Shown here: piece after piece, positions 23,992-33,163 of the stretch
How positions within the stretch are numbered: position 1 is the first letter of the stretch
Layout: each line of letters opens with the position of its first letter
Assembly: GCF_003323745.1 (NCBI RefSeq)
Contig: NZ_QOIL01000003.1
Coordinates: 62,001-126,000, forward strand
Length of the DNA stretch: 64,000 nt
Reading direction: 5' to 3'
DNA from: Sphaerisporangium album
GTDB lineage: Bacteria > Actinomycetota > Actinomycetes > Streptosporangiales > Streptosporangiaceae
Made by a program: the position numbers and the translations under genes
Notes under the pieces: model-generated
The model's database searches: none
What the model saw: only the letters and a program-made list of their open reading frames with translations
What the model was told of the DNA's origin: nothing

Positions 23992-26382
23992 CTACTTCTC
24001 TCCTTTGAGATGGGCGAGTAATTCGGGCAGTTGGTCGGGTTTCGCCCGGACCTCGCGCGCCTTGGAGCCCTCGCTCGGGCCCACGACGCCTCGGCTCTCC
24101 AGCAGGTCCATCAGGCGGCCGGCCTTGGCGAAGCCGACGCGCAGCTTGCGCTGGAGCATCGAGGTGGAGCCGAACTGCGTGGTGACGATGAGCTCGGCGG
24201 CCTGGACCAGCAGGTCGAGGTCGTCGCCGATCTCCTCGTCGATCTCGCGCTTGGCGGTCGCGGTCGCGGCGACGTCGTCGCGGTACTCCACCTGCATCTG
24301 CGCCTTGCAGTGCGCGACGACGTCGTGGATCTCCTTCTCGGAGACGAACGCGTTCTGCAGCCGCATCGGCTTGCTGGCGCCCATGGGCAGGAACAGCGCG
24401 TCGCCCTGGCCGACGAGCTTCTCGGCGCCCGGCTGGTCCAGGATGACCCGGGAGTCGGCGAGCGAGGACGTCGCGAACGCCAGCCGGGACGGCACGTTGG
24501 CCTTGATCAGGCCGGTGACGACGTCCACCGAGGGGCGCTGGGTGGCGATGACCAGGTGGATGCCGGCGGCGCGGGCGAGCTGGGTGATGCGGACGATCGA
24601 GTCCTCGACGTCGCGGGGGGCGACCATCATCAGGTCGGCCAGCTCGTCGATGATCACGAGCAGGTAGGAGTGCGGCGTGCGGTCACCGAGCCTGCCCGCG
24701 CGCACCGCGGCGTTGTACTCGTCGATGTGGCGGACACCGGCCGCAGCGAGGTCGTCGTAGCGGCGGTCCATCTCACCGACGACCCAGGCCAGGGCCTCGG
24801 CGGCCTTCTTGGGCTGGGTGACGATCGGGACTAGCAGGTGCGGGACACCGGCGTAGGCGGCGAGCTCGACGCGTTTGGGGTCGATGAGGATCATGCGGAC
24901 CTGCTCGGGGGTGGCGCGGGACAGCACCGAGCAGATCAGCCCGTTGACGCACACCGACTTGCCGGCGCTGGTCGCTCCGGCGATGAGCAGGTGGGGCATC
25001 TTGGCCAGGTTGGCGATGACCGAAGCGCCCTCGACGTCCTTGCCGAGCGCGACGACCAGGGGGTGGCGGGCGGCGGCCGCCACCTGCGAGCGCAGAACGT
25101 CGCCCAGGAGCACCCGGTCGCGGTCGGTGTTGGGGATCTCCACGCCGATGGCGGCCTTGCCGGGGATCGGGGAAATGATCCGCACGTCGCCGGACTTGAC
25201 GGCCAGGGCGATGTTCTTGGTGATCGCGGTGATCTTCTCGACCTTGACGGCGGGGCCGAGCTCGATCTCGTAGCGGGTGACCGTGGGGCCGCGGGTGAAG
25301 CCGGTGACCGCGGCGTCGATCGCGAACTCCTCCAGCACGGTGCTGAGCGCGTTGACGACCATGGTGTTGGCGGCGGTCTGCGGCCGGGGCGCCGCGCCTC
25401 TGCGGAGGGTGCTGAGGGCCGGGACGGCGTAGCGGGGACCCGGAGGTGGCGTGCCGGGCCTTGCGGGGCTGGTGGGGCTCCTGGGGTCGTCCTGAGGGGG
25501 GTCCTGCGGGTGCTCGGCGGGGGCCGCGGCCGTGTTCAGGTCGCCGCGGCCGGTGGGTGCCGGCTCCTCGACGACGCGGGTTTCGCCGGGCTCGTGCCCG
25601 GCCTCGTCGACGGGGCCCGGGTCGGGGTCGAGGTGCGGCATGTGCGGGGTGGCCGTGGGGCGGGCGGCGCGCCGGGGAGCCTCCGGCGCGGGTGGGGCGT
25701 CGGCCGGTGGGTCGGCGGGCTGGGGGCGGATCATGCGTACGCCGTAGACGCCGAGCGCGATCGCCAGCACCGCGGTGAGGATCGGCGAGATGTACGGGGC
25801 GGGCCAGGAGATGACCAGGCCGAGCAGCCCGCCGGCGTCGGCCAGGTCCCGCCAGGACCTCGCGCTGCCGTCGGGGACTCCGCCGACGCCGTGGAGGAGG
25901 TTGGCCAGGCCGAGGATGGCGATCGTCAGGGCGGTCAGGCCGATGCCGCGGCGCAGGGTGGCCTGGTGCTGGTCGGGGCGGCGCCACAGCCGCAGCGCGG
26001 TCCAGGCCAGCAGCAGCGCGGCCAGCGGGGGCCAGCCGGTGAGGATCTGCAGGCCGGTGGCCAGCAGGCGCAGCGGGGCGATGTCGTGGCCGTCGCCCAG
26101 GGCGCAGATGGCGGCGGCCGCGGCGGCCAGGGCGAGCGCGGCACCGTCGCGGCGGTGGGCGGGGTCGACGTGCTCGGGGCCGCCGGTGGCGGCGCGGACG
26201 GTGTGCCCGATGCCGCCGGGCACGGCGTAAAAGATCTTGATCGCGGCGCGCCTGGCTCCTCCCCCGGCCGATCGCGACCGGCGCGCGGCGGCCGGCCGCG
26301 GCGCCGACGCCCGCCGGGACTGGGCCGGGCGGGCAGGGCGCGCAGCCCGGGCGCCACGGGCGGGGGGCTTACGGGCGGGCAT
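23992..26382 (-). CDS. FtsK/SpoIIIE-family DNA translocase, full-length with gamma domain
   Basis: A 796-aa hexameric DNA pump. After an Arg/Ala/Pro-rich start, residues about 75-215 hold membrane helices; a Pro-rich linker runs to about 325; the alpha/beta motor follows with Walker A GATSAGKS (about residue 470), IDPKRVEL, Walker [13 protein letters not shown] (about 580) and the [17 protein letters not shown] motif. A C-terminal winged-helix gamma domain (about 730-796: [19 protein letters not shown]) is of the type that reads KOPS-like sequences. All parts seem intact. It is encoded by the mobile element, last in the leftward operon, and overlaps its upstream membrane-protein gene by 14 bp. 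A role in element transfer or dimer resolution is inferred. Confidence 0.9.
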   Translation of the reverse strand: MPARKPPARGARAARPARPAQSRRASAPRPAAARRSRSAGGGARRAAIKIFYAVPGGIGHTVRAATGGPEHVDPAHRRDGAALALAAAAAAICALGDGHDIAPLRLLATGLQILTGWPPLAALLLAWTALRLWRRPDQHQATLRRGIGLTALTIAILGLANLLHGVGGVPDGSARSWRDLADAGGLLGLVISWPAPYISPILTAVLAIALGVYGVRMIRPQPADPPADAPPAPEAPRRAARPTATPHMPHLDPDPGPVDEAGHEPGETRVVEEPAPTGRGDLNTAAAPAEHPQDPPQDDPRSPTSPARPGTPPPGPRYAVPALSTLRRGAAPRPQTAANTMVVNALSTVLEEFAIDAAVTGFTRGPTVTRYEIELGPAVKVEKITAITKNIALAVKSGDVRIISPIPGKAAIGVEIPNTDRDRVLLGDVLRSQVAAAARHPLVVALGKDVEGASVIANLAKMPHLLIAGATSAGKSVCVNGLICSVLSRATPEQVRMILIDPKRVELAAYAGVPHLLVPIVTQPKKAAEALAWVVGEMDRRYDDLAAAGVRHIDEYNAAVRAGRLGDRTPHSYLLVIIDELADLMMVAPRDVEDSIVRITQLARAAGIHLVIATQRPSVDVVTGLIKANVPSRLAFATSSLADSRVILDQPGAEKLVGQGDALFLPMGASKPMRLQNAFVSEKEIHDVVAHCKAQMQVEYRDDVAATATAKREIDEEIGDDLDLLVQAAELIVTTQFGSTSMLQRKLRVGFAKAGRLMDLLESRGVVGPSEGSKAREVRAKPDQLPELLAHLKGEK

Positions 26383-26611
26383 TGCCGCTCCCCCAGGACA
26401 GGAAGACCGCGAAGAGGATCAGCAGCACCAGGAGCACCGCGGCCCCGAGGCGCAGCTGCCAGGGCGGGGCGAATAACACCGCGCCGGCCAGCGCCATGGC
26501 CGCGGCCACGAACAGGACGCGGGGCCGGCGGGGCGGGCGCGCCGGGGAGTGGGACCGGGGCGGGCGACGAGGGCCGAGCGGCCGCATCTTGCGGGGGTTC
26601 AGGGGGAGCAT
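26369..26611 (-). CDS. Small two-helix membrane protein upstream of ftsK-like gene
   Basis: An 80-aa protein: a basic Pro-rich N-terminus ([20 protein letters not shown]), then two adjacent hydrophobic helices ([17 protein letters not shown] and [20 protein letters not shown]). ATG 26611 is preferred for its GGAG site; an ATG at 26632 is also in frame. The overlap with the ftsK-like gene suggests co-translation and perhaps a membrane partner of the translocase. Confidence 0.6.
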   Translation of the reverse strand: MLPLNPRKMRPLGPRRPPRSHSPARPPRRPRVLFVAAAMALAGAVLFAPPWQLRLGAAVLLVLLILFAVFLSWGSGNARP

Positions 26612-26684
26612 CGGATCTCCATTCGTGATCATCCGTGGTTACGGTCCGTGCGCGGCCGCCGAGCCGTGCACGGCGCCGGGCGGA

Positions 26685-26807
26685 CCGTGACGCCGACTGT
26701 GACGTTCGGGGTGTGCGGCCTGGTGTCTTTAAGGGGGAGGGGCCGTCACAGCCGTCTGCGGTCAGCGGAACTGTGACGTGATCTTGTGTCACAGTTCCGC
26801 GTCACAG
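26685..26807. repeat. Cluster of CTGTGACG octamers in both orientations, clt-like locus
   Basis: Six copies of an octamer lie in 123 bp: CCGTGACG 26685 (variant), CTGTGACG 26697, CGTCACAG 26744, CTGTGACG 26771, TGTCACAG 26787 (variant), CGTCACAG 26800. Two of them form a 13-bp perfect inverted repeat (GCGGAACTGTGAC 26765-26777 with GTCACAGTTCCGC 26788-26800). The cluster sits directly past the stop of the TraB-like gene. In Streptomyces plasmids the TraB recognition repeats (clt) lie at that place. A regulator-binding array is the alternative. Confidence 0.55.
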
Positions 26808-26819
26808 GCGGCCCGACGG

Positions 26820-29120
26820 TCACTGTGCGTGGTCTTCGTGGTCGCCGCGGCGCGTGCTGAGCACCTGGTACTGGCCGTGGCCTTCGGTGTCCTGGATGCA
26901 CCCCCACTGGGTGAGGGTCTTCATGCACTTGCGGACCCAGGAGTCGCCGCGGCGGGCCCGCCGTTCCAGGGCGTCGTACAGGTCCGCGGGCCGGAAGGTG
27001 TTGCCCTCGCCGATGTCGGTGGACAGGACGTCCAGCAGGATGTCCAGCGCCTCATCCCGACTCACGATCGGCGTGAAGTGCTCTTCATCCGGATCGTCGG
27101 GGAACGCCACATCGTCGGCCCGGGGGACGCCCAGCTGCGGCGCGGGATCGGTGTCCAGTTGCTCGATGCCGTCGACGGCCTGGTCGAGGATCTCGCGAGC
27201 CTGAGGGTCATCGCCCAGGGCCTTGGCCATCTCGCCGACCACCTCCTCGGCTGCCTGCTCCAGCTCGGCGCGCGCCTCTTCAGGGGTGACCTCGGGCTGC
27301 TCCTCCGGCGGGTCCGGCTGGAGCATCTCCTCGGCCGGTTCGGTCGTGTGAGCAGGCCGGGGCGCAGGGACGACGGCGGACGCCGACCCCACCGGCGTGC
27401 TCGGGCACTCATCGAGTAGCACGGCACCGGCCAGGACATGGGTCTTGGGACGGCGGCCGCGCTGGGCTTCGACCTTGGCCCGGTACTGCTGGTAGGGCTC
27501 GCCCCAGGTCTTGGCGGTCCACGGGTCGCACGGGCCGGCCAGGTGCATGTACTCGCGCAGCGCGGCCTCGACGTCGGAGCCGTCGGAGGCGTGCCGGTCG
27601 AACCGCAGCGGGGTCGCCTGCCGGGCGAGTGTGAACTCGGGGAACACGGCCAGGCAGGTCCCGGGCTGTTTGTTCTGCCAGACGCCGGGATTGACGCCGA
27701 GCTCGATCAGCTCTGCGGGCAAGACCAAGGCGGCATCGTCGAAGTTGAACGTGCCGAACACGAGCATGGCGGCCATGTTGGAACGCGCGTTGGTGTCGAC
27801 CCGGTCGTGGATGGCCTTCTGGACCTCGACGATGATCTCGATGCCGACCGAGGCGGCCCGTTCGGTGAGCTTGGTCATGTCGGTGTTGCCGAACAGCGCG
27901 GCCGCCTCGTACACGTGCACCGCCACCCAGGACAGGCCACACCCGGGCTCCCACTCCCTGCACCGCTTCCCCAGCAGGTTGCGGGTGGGGTCGCCCAGGA
28001 CGGCGGCCCGGGTCGGGATCGTGGCGGTCACCAAGCGGTGGAAGAACGCGCGGATCTGCGGCGCGGTGTCCAGCACGTAGTCGGCGCCCTCGGCGATGGG
28101 GCCGGTCTGCTGGTCGGCCTTGACCGCGTCGCAGACCACCAGGATGGCGTCTTTGCGGGTGGCGATGTTGACGTCCAGGAGCTCACCGGCGGCGCCTTTG
28201 CCTGCCCGGCTCATGCCGTATATGCCCAGGTGACTCTGCATCTTGGGGTTCTCGTCCGGCGCGCGAGGCGCCCGGTAGGGCAGGGTGAGGCTGAGCTCGG
28301 CCAGGTCCTTGTAGCGAGCGATCCCCTCGATCGGCTCCAGCATGCTGCCGCCGGGCGCGTTGGGGCCCTGCCACGGCCGTGGCTTCTTCAGCGGGTCACG
28401 GCGCGCGACCCGCACCAGCACCTGGTCGAGCCTGTCGCCCACCAGCAGCGAGGCGCCCCCGGCGATCCCATCGGCGAAGCGCGTGATGCGCTCCAGCAGC
28501 GGCCCGACATCGGAGGGTACTCCGCCCTCGCCGAGGTCCAGACCGACGGCCAGCTCGTCATCGTCGTCCCTCATCACCGTGATGCGGGCGTCGATGAGCG
28601 AGGGAGCGTGCTCTTGCGCGAACTCCCGCCATCGCTGCGGCACCGTGCCGGCGCCCCCGCCCGCCGTGCGCTCCAGCTCGCGCAGCGCGGTGGAGGTGTG
28701 CCGCCGATTCCAGATGATCGCCGAGCCGACGCCGAAGATCCCGGCCCAGATGAACACGAACCGGTTCGGCCCCCAGGCGACGGTGTAGGCGATGACCGCG
28801 ATGGGGGCTGCGAAGTTGAACAGCTCGTGGGCGCGGCTCAGCGTCATACGGCCGCGGGTGAGGTGCAGCGACACCGCGATCAGGATGATGCCGACGACCG
28901 CGATGCAGATCGCGGTGAACACCTGGGCGTCGGCCAGCTGGGCGAGAAACCACGCCAGCGGAGCACCGCCCAGCGCAGTGGCGAGCAGCGCCCAGGGGGC
29001 GAGCGCACGCCAGGCCTGCGACAGCTCACCGCCCAGGCCGCCGAGCTGGCCGCGCAGCCGCTTTTCCGCGCGGGCCGCGCGAGCCGCCTCGCGCAGGGAC
29101 TTGTTGCTGAGCGTGGCCAT
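26820..29120 (-). CDS. TraB/TcpA-like conjugal DNA translocase (FtsK-HerA ATPase)
   Basis: A 766-aa protein with membrane helices in the first 140 residues, a motor domain with Walker A GMSRAGKG (about residue 305), a Walker-B-like DAILVVCDAVKAD strand and an EIIVEVQKAIHDR sensor segment. A Glu-rich linker follows, and a C-terminal winged-helix-like domain (TFRPADLYDALERRARRGDSW, TLTQWGCI). This layout fits the septal DNA pumps that move double-stranded DNA in actinomycete conjugation. I chose ATG 29120, which overlaps the previous stop (TGATG). It stands in the middle of the leftward transfer operon, just upstream of a clt-like repeat cluster. Confidence 0.8.
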   Translation of the reverse strand: MATLSNKSLREAARAARAEKRLRGQLGGLGGELSQAWRALAPWALLATALGGAPLAWFLAQLADAQVFTAICIAVVGIILIAVSLHLTRGRMTLSRAHELFNFAAPIAVIAYTVAWGPNRFVFIWAGIFGVGSAIIWNRRHTSTALRELERTAGGGAGTVPQRWREFAQEHAPSLIDARITVMRDDDDELAVGLDLGEGGVPSDVGPLLERITRFADGIAGGASLLVGDRLDQVLVRVARRDPLKKPRPWQGPNAPGGSMLEPIEGIARYKDLAELSLTLPYRAPRAPDENPKMQSHLGIYGMSRAGKGAAGELLDVNIATRKDAILVVCDAVKADQQTGPIAEGADYVLDTAPQIRAFFHRLVTATIPTRAAVLGDPTRNLLGKRCREWEPGCGLSWVAVHVYEAAALFGNTDMTKLTERAASVGIEIIVEVQKAIHDRVDTNARSNMAAMLVFGTFNFDDAALVLPAELIELGVNPGVWQNKQPGTCLAVFPEFTLARQATPLRFDRHASDGSDVEAALREYMHLAGPCDPWTAKTWGEPYQQYRAKVEAQRGRRPKTHVLAGAVLLDECPSTPVGSASAVVPAPRPAHTTEPAEEMLQPDPPEEQPEVTPEEARAELEQAAEEVVGEMAKALGDDPQAREILDQAVDGIEQLDTDPAPQLGVPRADDVAFPDDPDEEHFTPIVSRDEALDILLDVLSTDIGEGNTFRPADLYDALERRARRGDSWVRKCMKTLTQWGCIQDTEGHGQYQVLSTRRGDHEDHAQ

Positions 29121-29506
29121 CACACGTCCATCGGATCTTCGGGCGACCGCCACTTACCTCGGCCGTACTTCAGGTCCCGCAGCCCATCGAGCTCGACGCC
29201 GGCCAGCTTCTCCAGCATGGGGTAGACGCCACGGACGGCATGCCGGGCGACCCGCACCGCCAGCGCCGCGGTGATCAGCCCCATGGTGATCCGCATGGAC
29301 CGCAGCCACTTGTCGCTGCCGCTGCCGATGCCCTTCTTGTGGGCGTGCTTGAGCAGGGCGAATATCTTCTTGGCGAGCTCGCGGCGGCGGCACTCGAATT
29401 CGGTGGCGAGGTCGCCCAGGACCTCATCAGCGGTGCGGCAGTAGTTCCTGACCTGCTCAGGACTGCCGGTAGGGATTTTGACCAGGTCCGCCGCGCGGCG
29501 TGCCAT
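29120..29506 (-). CDS. Transfer-operon protein with a hydrophobic helix
   Basis: A 128-aa basic, helical protein (RNYCRTADEVLGDLATEFECRR, KKIFALLKHAHKKG) with one hydrophobic stretch (MGLITAALAVRVARHAV) near residues 75-92. ATG 29506 has GGAGG 9 bases upstream, and the stop overlaps the TraB-like start. No family is recognised; co-translation with the translocase suggests an accessory factor. Confidence 0.6.
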   Translation of the reverse strand: MARRAADLVKIPTGSPEQVRNYCRTADEVLGDLATEFECRRRELAKKIFALLKHAHKKGIGSGSDKWLRSMRITMGLITAALAVRVARHAVRGVYPMLEKLAGVELDGLRDLKYGRGKWRSPEDPMDV

Positions 29507-29510
29507 TGGG

Positions 29511-29933
29511 TTAGACCTCCAGGTTCAGAGGGTTGGTGTCGCACCCGGCGTTGTGCGTGAAGGGCGCCGGGCCAGGGCAGATGCCGGGCAAGGGGGTGGT
29601 CGGCTCGGGCAGGTCCAGGTCGGTGCGCTCGATGGGCAGGATCCGCGGAGCGATGGCGCGGGCTGCGAGCCGCAGCAGGTACCACAGGCCCGCCAGGAGT
29701 GCCGCCGCCAGCGCGGCGGCCGCCAGGATCCCGGCCAGGCCGAAGAGCACGACGACCGACCCGACCAGCAGGCCGGCGCCAAGGACGGCCGCCACGAGCC
29801 GCGCGACGATGTGCCGCCTCCGGCGGTACATGCGCTGTTCGCGCCACCAGATGACCGGGCGGACGCCGTCGTACTGCGAGCGGCGCCGCCCGGCCAGGAC
29901 CGCCCCGATGATGAGGACGACGGTGGTGATCAC
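29511..29933 (-). CDS. Membrane protein of the transfer operon
   Basis: A 140-aa protein with an N-terminal hydrophobic segment (MITTVVLIIGAVLAG), a basic cytoplasmic loop (REQRMYRRRRHIVARL) and a long hydrophobic region that can span the membrane twice (AAVLGAGLLVGSVVVLFGLA, ILAAAALAAALLAGLWYLL). GTG 29933 begins 3 bp after the stop of the spread-like gene. Spd-type membrane proteins of Streptomyces plasmids have comparable topology. Confidence 0.6.
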   Translation of the reverse strand: MITTVVLIIGAVLAGRRRSQYDGVRPVIWWREQRMYRRRRHIVARLVAAVLGAGLLVGSVVVLFGLAGILAAAALAAALLAGLWYLLRLAARAIAPRILPIERTDLDLPEPTTPLPGICPGPAPFTHNAGCDTNPLNLEV

Positions 29934-29936
29934 AGG

Positions 29937-31853
29937 TCAGCTCTCCGTGCTGCCGCTGGGCGCGTCGTCGGCCGTCTGCGGCCGAGCGGGCGGATGGACG
30001 GTGCCGTCCTCCTCGAAGCGGTAGCCCTGCTCGCGCATCCGCCTCTGGACGGCCTTCACCCTCAGGCCGCCCCATCCGGCGCTGCGGCCGTACCTGGTGC
30101 CCACCGCAGCGTGCGTGGGCCTACGGCCGGCGCGGCACCGCCCGCGGATCCACTCCTCGGCCGTGCGGTTGAGCTCCCGGTCGACCTTGCCGCCCTCCTC
30201 CTCGGCCTCCTCCTCGTTCTCCGTCTGGCCGTCCTCACCCTCGCCCTGGGTCTTCTGCTCACGGTTCTGCTCACCGCCGTCCCCGCTCGCCGGTGGAGGT
30301 TCGGTGGGCGGGGTGGTGTGCGAGGTCGTGAGGGCGTCGTCATGGATGGGCTGCGCCTGACCGGGCACCGGAGTGCTCACGGCGTCGCTCACTGGCCGAT
30401 CGGCCCGACCGGCGGTGCCTAAGGCGGCCGTGGGCTCGGACGACGTGGGCGCTGGGCCATCCGCGGACGGCCCGCCGATGCTCACACTCCCAGTTACGGT
30501 TTCCGTGTGATTCGCCTGCTCACCGCCGGTGCCGCCTTGCCGGTGCTCCGCACGCTCGCGCTCACCGATCTGCGCAGCACTCGGCCCCTCACCCGTGCGC
30601 GTCTCTGTGTGCCTGGATGTGTCCGAGATGATGAGCACGTCCCCATCAATCAGGGGCCAGTCCTCCACAGGCAGGACGTTCACAGGCTCGCGCACGAGCG
30701 GCGGGTCCAGTAGCGCGGTCGCGGGGCCGCCGTTCGTGCGCGGCGGCGTGTGCGAGTGACCGTTGACCGGCCGCGCTGTGGTGCTCACGATCGTGCTCAC
30801 CGGTTCACGCACCGCGCTGGATCGCGGCGTGCGCGACGCCGGGACCAGGAACGGCAGGATCTTCGTCCTCCCCGCCTGGCGGTACTTGTTGACCGCCTCG
30901 TCTCCTTCGGCCACCACGTCGTCGGGCATCTCCGGCTCGGCCGGCAGCGCGGGGTGCTGGCGGCGGCTCCACACCGGGGCGGCGCGCAGCTCGGCGAGCG
31001 CCTCGCTGCCGAAGAGCGTGCCGGTCTCATCCAGCAGGGCCTCCTGCTGCTCGGGGTTCTGGGCGAAGTCCGTGTGCTCGATCAGCTCTTCCAGCCGCCG
31101 GTCCAGCCGGGCCACTGCCTTGCGCAGCTTCCGGTCGGAGGCCTCGACGCCGCGGAGTACCCGCAGGCGCTTGGCGGCCAGCGCCACTCGGAAGCGGCGG
31201 CGGCGGGTGTCGACCTCGCTGACCGTGCGGCCGCGGGCCTCGGCCAGGCCGAGGCGGACCAGCAGCTGCTCGGGCGTCCACCGCCAGTTGATGCTCTTCA
31301 GCCCGGTGCGCCGGTGCCGCTCGATGGCCATGCCGCGCTCCCACAGCCACGCGGCGACCAGCGGGGCGGCGAGCCGGAAGATGGCCTCGGCGAGGCTGCG
31401 AGCGTCCAGGCTGGACAGCACCGCGGACAGGCCGGTGAGCACCCACACCGCCATGCCGTCGATGCCGGCCGAGTAGTTCTCGCGGGAGTTGCGGCGGGCG
31501 CGCACTGCGCTGGTGATCACCGCGACCTCGATGAAGGCGAACAGCAGGACCTGCAGCACGCCGTCGAAGCCGAGGACGTCGCCAGAGAACCGCCACATGC
31601 CCTGGGCGGACACGCCGGTCGCGATGGACGCGGCGACGATGGTGAGGATGTCCTCGCCGGGCCGGTCGATCGACCGGGCGCGCCGCGCGAGGAGCATGAC
31701 GCCTCGCTTCGCGCCGCGGGCGACGAAGACGGTGGCGGTGACCGTGGCGGTCACGATGATGAGCATCCAGATCCACGTGGGTACGGCGGCCAACTTCGCT
31801 ACCACCCACGCGTAGATGTCGGTTACGGTCTGCAATTGAATCGGGCCTCTCAC
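29937..31853 (-). CDS. Large polytopic protein, spread/SpdB-like with C-terminal wHTH-like segment
   Basis: A 638-aa protein. Residues about 15-175 contain several membrane helices (TWIWMLIIVTATVTATVFVA, VLQVLLFAFIEVAVITSAV, AVWVLTGLSAVLSSL), as in DUF2637/SpdB-type proteins; a basic coiled coil follows at 205-265; then about 280 disordered Thr/Pro/Glu-rich residues; and finally a compact domain (RTAEEWIRGRCRAGRRPTHA, RVKAVQRRMREQGYRF). Spd proteins assist intramycelial spread after conjugation; that role here is inferred from topology and operon position. GTG 31853 lacks a good site; a TTG seven codons later is possible. Confidence 0.6.
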   Translation of the reverse strand: MRGPIQLQTVTDIYAWVVAKLAAVPTWIWMLIIVTATVTATVFVARGAKRGVMLLARRARSIDRPGEDILTIVAASIATGVSAQGMWRFSGDVLGFDGVLQVLLFAFIEVAVITSAVRARRNSRENYSAGIDGMAVWVLTGLSAVLSSLDARSLAEAIFRLAAPLVAAWLWERGMAIERHRRTGLKSINWRWTPEQLLVRLGLAEARGRTVSEVDTRRRRFRVALAAKRLRVLRGVEASDRKLRKAVARLDRRLEELIEHTDFAQNPEQQEALLDETGTLFGSEALAELRAAPVWSRRQHPALPAEPEMPDDVVAEGDEAVNKYRQAGRTKILPFLVPASRTPRSSAVREPVSTIVSTTARPVNGHSHTPPRTNGGPATALLDPPLVREPVNVLPVEDWPLIDGDVLIISDTSRHTETRTGEGPSAAQIGERERAEHRQGGTGGEQANHTETVTGSVSIGGPSADGPAPTSSEPTAALGTAGRADRPVSDAVSTPVPGQAQPIHDDALTTSHTTPPTEPPPASGDGGEQNREQKTQGEGEDGQTENEEEAEEEGGKVDRELNRTAEEWIRGRCRAGRRPTHAAVGTRYGRSAGWGGLRVKAVQRRMREQGYRFEEDGTVHPPARPQTADDAPSGSTES

Positions 31854-31876
31854 GGAAGGGGTCCGGTTGTTGGAGG

Positions 31877-31911
31877 ACCCCCGCCGGCGTTGGCCCGCCG
31901 GTGGGGGTTTT
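31877..31911. terminator. Terminator or attenuator inside the leftward operon
   Basis: ACCCCCGCCGGC (31877-31888) pairs with GCCGGTGGGGGT (31897-31908) with one G-T pair, followed by TTTC on the + strand. It lies in the 81-bp gap between the 92-aa gene and the spread-like gene, and may uncouple the first gene from the rest. Confidence 0.55.
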
Positions 31912-31934
31912 CTGCGTCTAGCGGGCGGGAGACG

Positions 31935-32213
31935 TCAGACGACGAATCGCGGGTGCGTGCTGTAGTGCAGGACGATGCCGTCCCGCAGCGGCTCGGGCAC
32001 CAACCGGCCGCGGACCAACTCGAAGAGCTCCATGGACGGCATCCCGGTCTGGACCGAAATGTCGTTGGAGATGGTCTCGATGACCGTCTTGGTGACCTTC
32101 TCGTCCCCGAGGTCGACCGCCACCTGCGCCTGGATCGTGATGACGTAGAACAGCTCGACGGTCGGCTGGGCAAGCGGCGGCGCCGAGGACAGGGAACTGG
32201 CGGGGGTGGTCAT
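31935..32213 (-). CDS. Small protein at the head of the transfer operon
   Basis: A 92-aa protein, beta-strand-rich (VELFYVITIQAQVAVDLG, then VTKTVIETISNDISV) with an ELVRGRLVPEPLRDGIVL segment. ATG 32213 follows a good GGAGG. Placed between the spread-like gene and the ATP-binding protein gene, all leftward. No family recognised. Confidence 0.6.
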   Translation of the reverse strand: MTTPASSLSSAPPLAQPTVELFYVITIQAQVAVDLGDEKVTKTVIETISNDISVQTGMPSMELFELVRGRLVPEPLRDGIVLHYSTHPRFVV

Positions 32214-32479
32214 ATAGGCCTCCTGGTGCCTGGGGGCTCGTAAACGGATGGGCTCCCAGTGGGCGAGTGCCGCGTGGGAACCGTTCGGGGCCCGGCCGGG
32301 AGCTGCCTCCCGGAGGTGGTGGAAAGGAGGCGCACCCCCGGCCGGACGCTGACGCCGGCCCGAGGATGGGAGGAATCCCCGGGCCGGTGGCGGGAATCTC
32401 CCGCCGGTTTGTGGAGGGTGACCCCACCCTGAACCCCGACAGTCCAAGGGGGGCCACCCAGCGGCTTGTCCCTCCCCTG

Positions 32480-32908
32480 CTATGTGGACAAACCGCAGAT
32501 CATGGGGGTGTGTGCCACGTGGCCGTCGTGGCTGTGCACCAGGCGAAACCACACCGATTTCCCGCCGACCTGGAGGGGCCGGACGCCCCACGTGGTGGCG
32601 AGCGTCTCGACTATTTGCAGTCCGCGGCCGCTTTCCTCGCTGAGGCCGACCTGGCGCCGGCGGGGCACGAAGAACTCGCCGGTGTCGATGATCTCGCCGG
32701 AGATCTCCTCGCCGGTGAAGTACAGGAGCACGCTGACCGGGGCACTGCCGTGGCGGAAGGCGTTGGCGCACAGTTCGTCGAAGATGAGGACGGCGTCGTC
32801 GACGCTCTCGGGCCGTGCGCCCCAGCTGGTGAGCGTGTCGCAGACGAGCTCGCGGACCTTCGGCACGGCGCCGAGGTCGGCGGGTAAGTCCCAGCGGTGG
32901 TGTCGCAT
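32480..32908 (-). CDS. ATP-binding protein, anti-sigma-factor kinase type (HATPase_c)
   Basis: A 142-aa protein with the GHKL fold of RsbW/SpoIIAB-like kinases common in actinomycetes: N-box DELCANAFRHG (about 45-55), G1 box IIDTGEFF-like, and G2 region ESGRGLQIVETLATTWG with a final WFRLVHS strand. It would bind ATP and a protein partner. ATG 32908 with GGAG about 7 bases upstream. It is the first leftward gene from the divergent control region shared with the GntR gene. The target sigma factor or partner is not visible. The gap 32214-32479 has only GC-rich hairpins. Confidence 0.8.
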   Translation of the reverse strand: MRHHRWDLPADLGAVPKVRELVCDTLTSWGARPESVDDAVLIFDELCANAFRHGSAPVSVLLYFTGEEISGEIIDTGEFFVPRRRQVGLSEESGRGLQIVETLATTWGVRPLQVGGKSVWFRLVHSHDGHVAHTPMICGLST

Positions 32909-33080
32909 GTGTCGCTCCGTGGGCGATCCCCGGGCACCCGCCCGGGGGAGAGGTGTGCCCGGGATCGCGCGGGCTCCTGCGGTAGGGCACCGTGCGCCGC
33001 AGGAGGGATAGACGGTCGCGGCCGGTGTACTCCGGCGACGGGGTGCCTGGGTTCCGCCCTGCCAGTGGAAGGCTCTGGTA

Positions 33081-33120
33081 GGCACCGGGGGGCACCCGGG
33101 GGTACCGGGGGGCTCCAGGG
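33081..33120. promoter_or_regulatory. Four tandem 10-bp repeats upstream of the GntR gene
   Basis: GGCACCGGGG, GGCACCCGGG, GGTACCGGGG and GGCTCCAGGG follow one another without a gap, one helical turn each, and a further related GGGGCACGGG lies at 33131-33140. They stand in the divergent control region between the ATP-binding protein gene and the GntR gene (ATG 33164). They are a natural candidate for the element's GntR operator. Confidence 0.5.
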
Positions 33121-33163
33121 GACGGAGTAGGGGGCACGGGGGTGCCCCTCTACCGTCTGCTTC

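Noticed and set aside
24838-26628. 596-aa open frame on the + strand opposite the ftsK-like gene
   Set aside because: Gly/Ala/Arg/Asp-rich composition of a GC-codon shadow; no domain, and the opposite strand encodes a complete FtsK.
24838-29225. Possibility that the translocase genes are ordinary chromosomal loci
   Set aside because: They are flanked on both sides by element-type genes, form one operon with spread-like proteins, and the element border is further right at about 35.4 kb.
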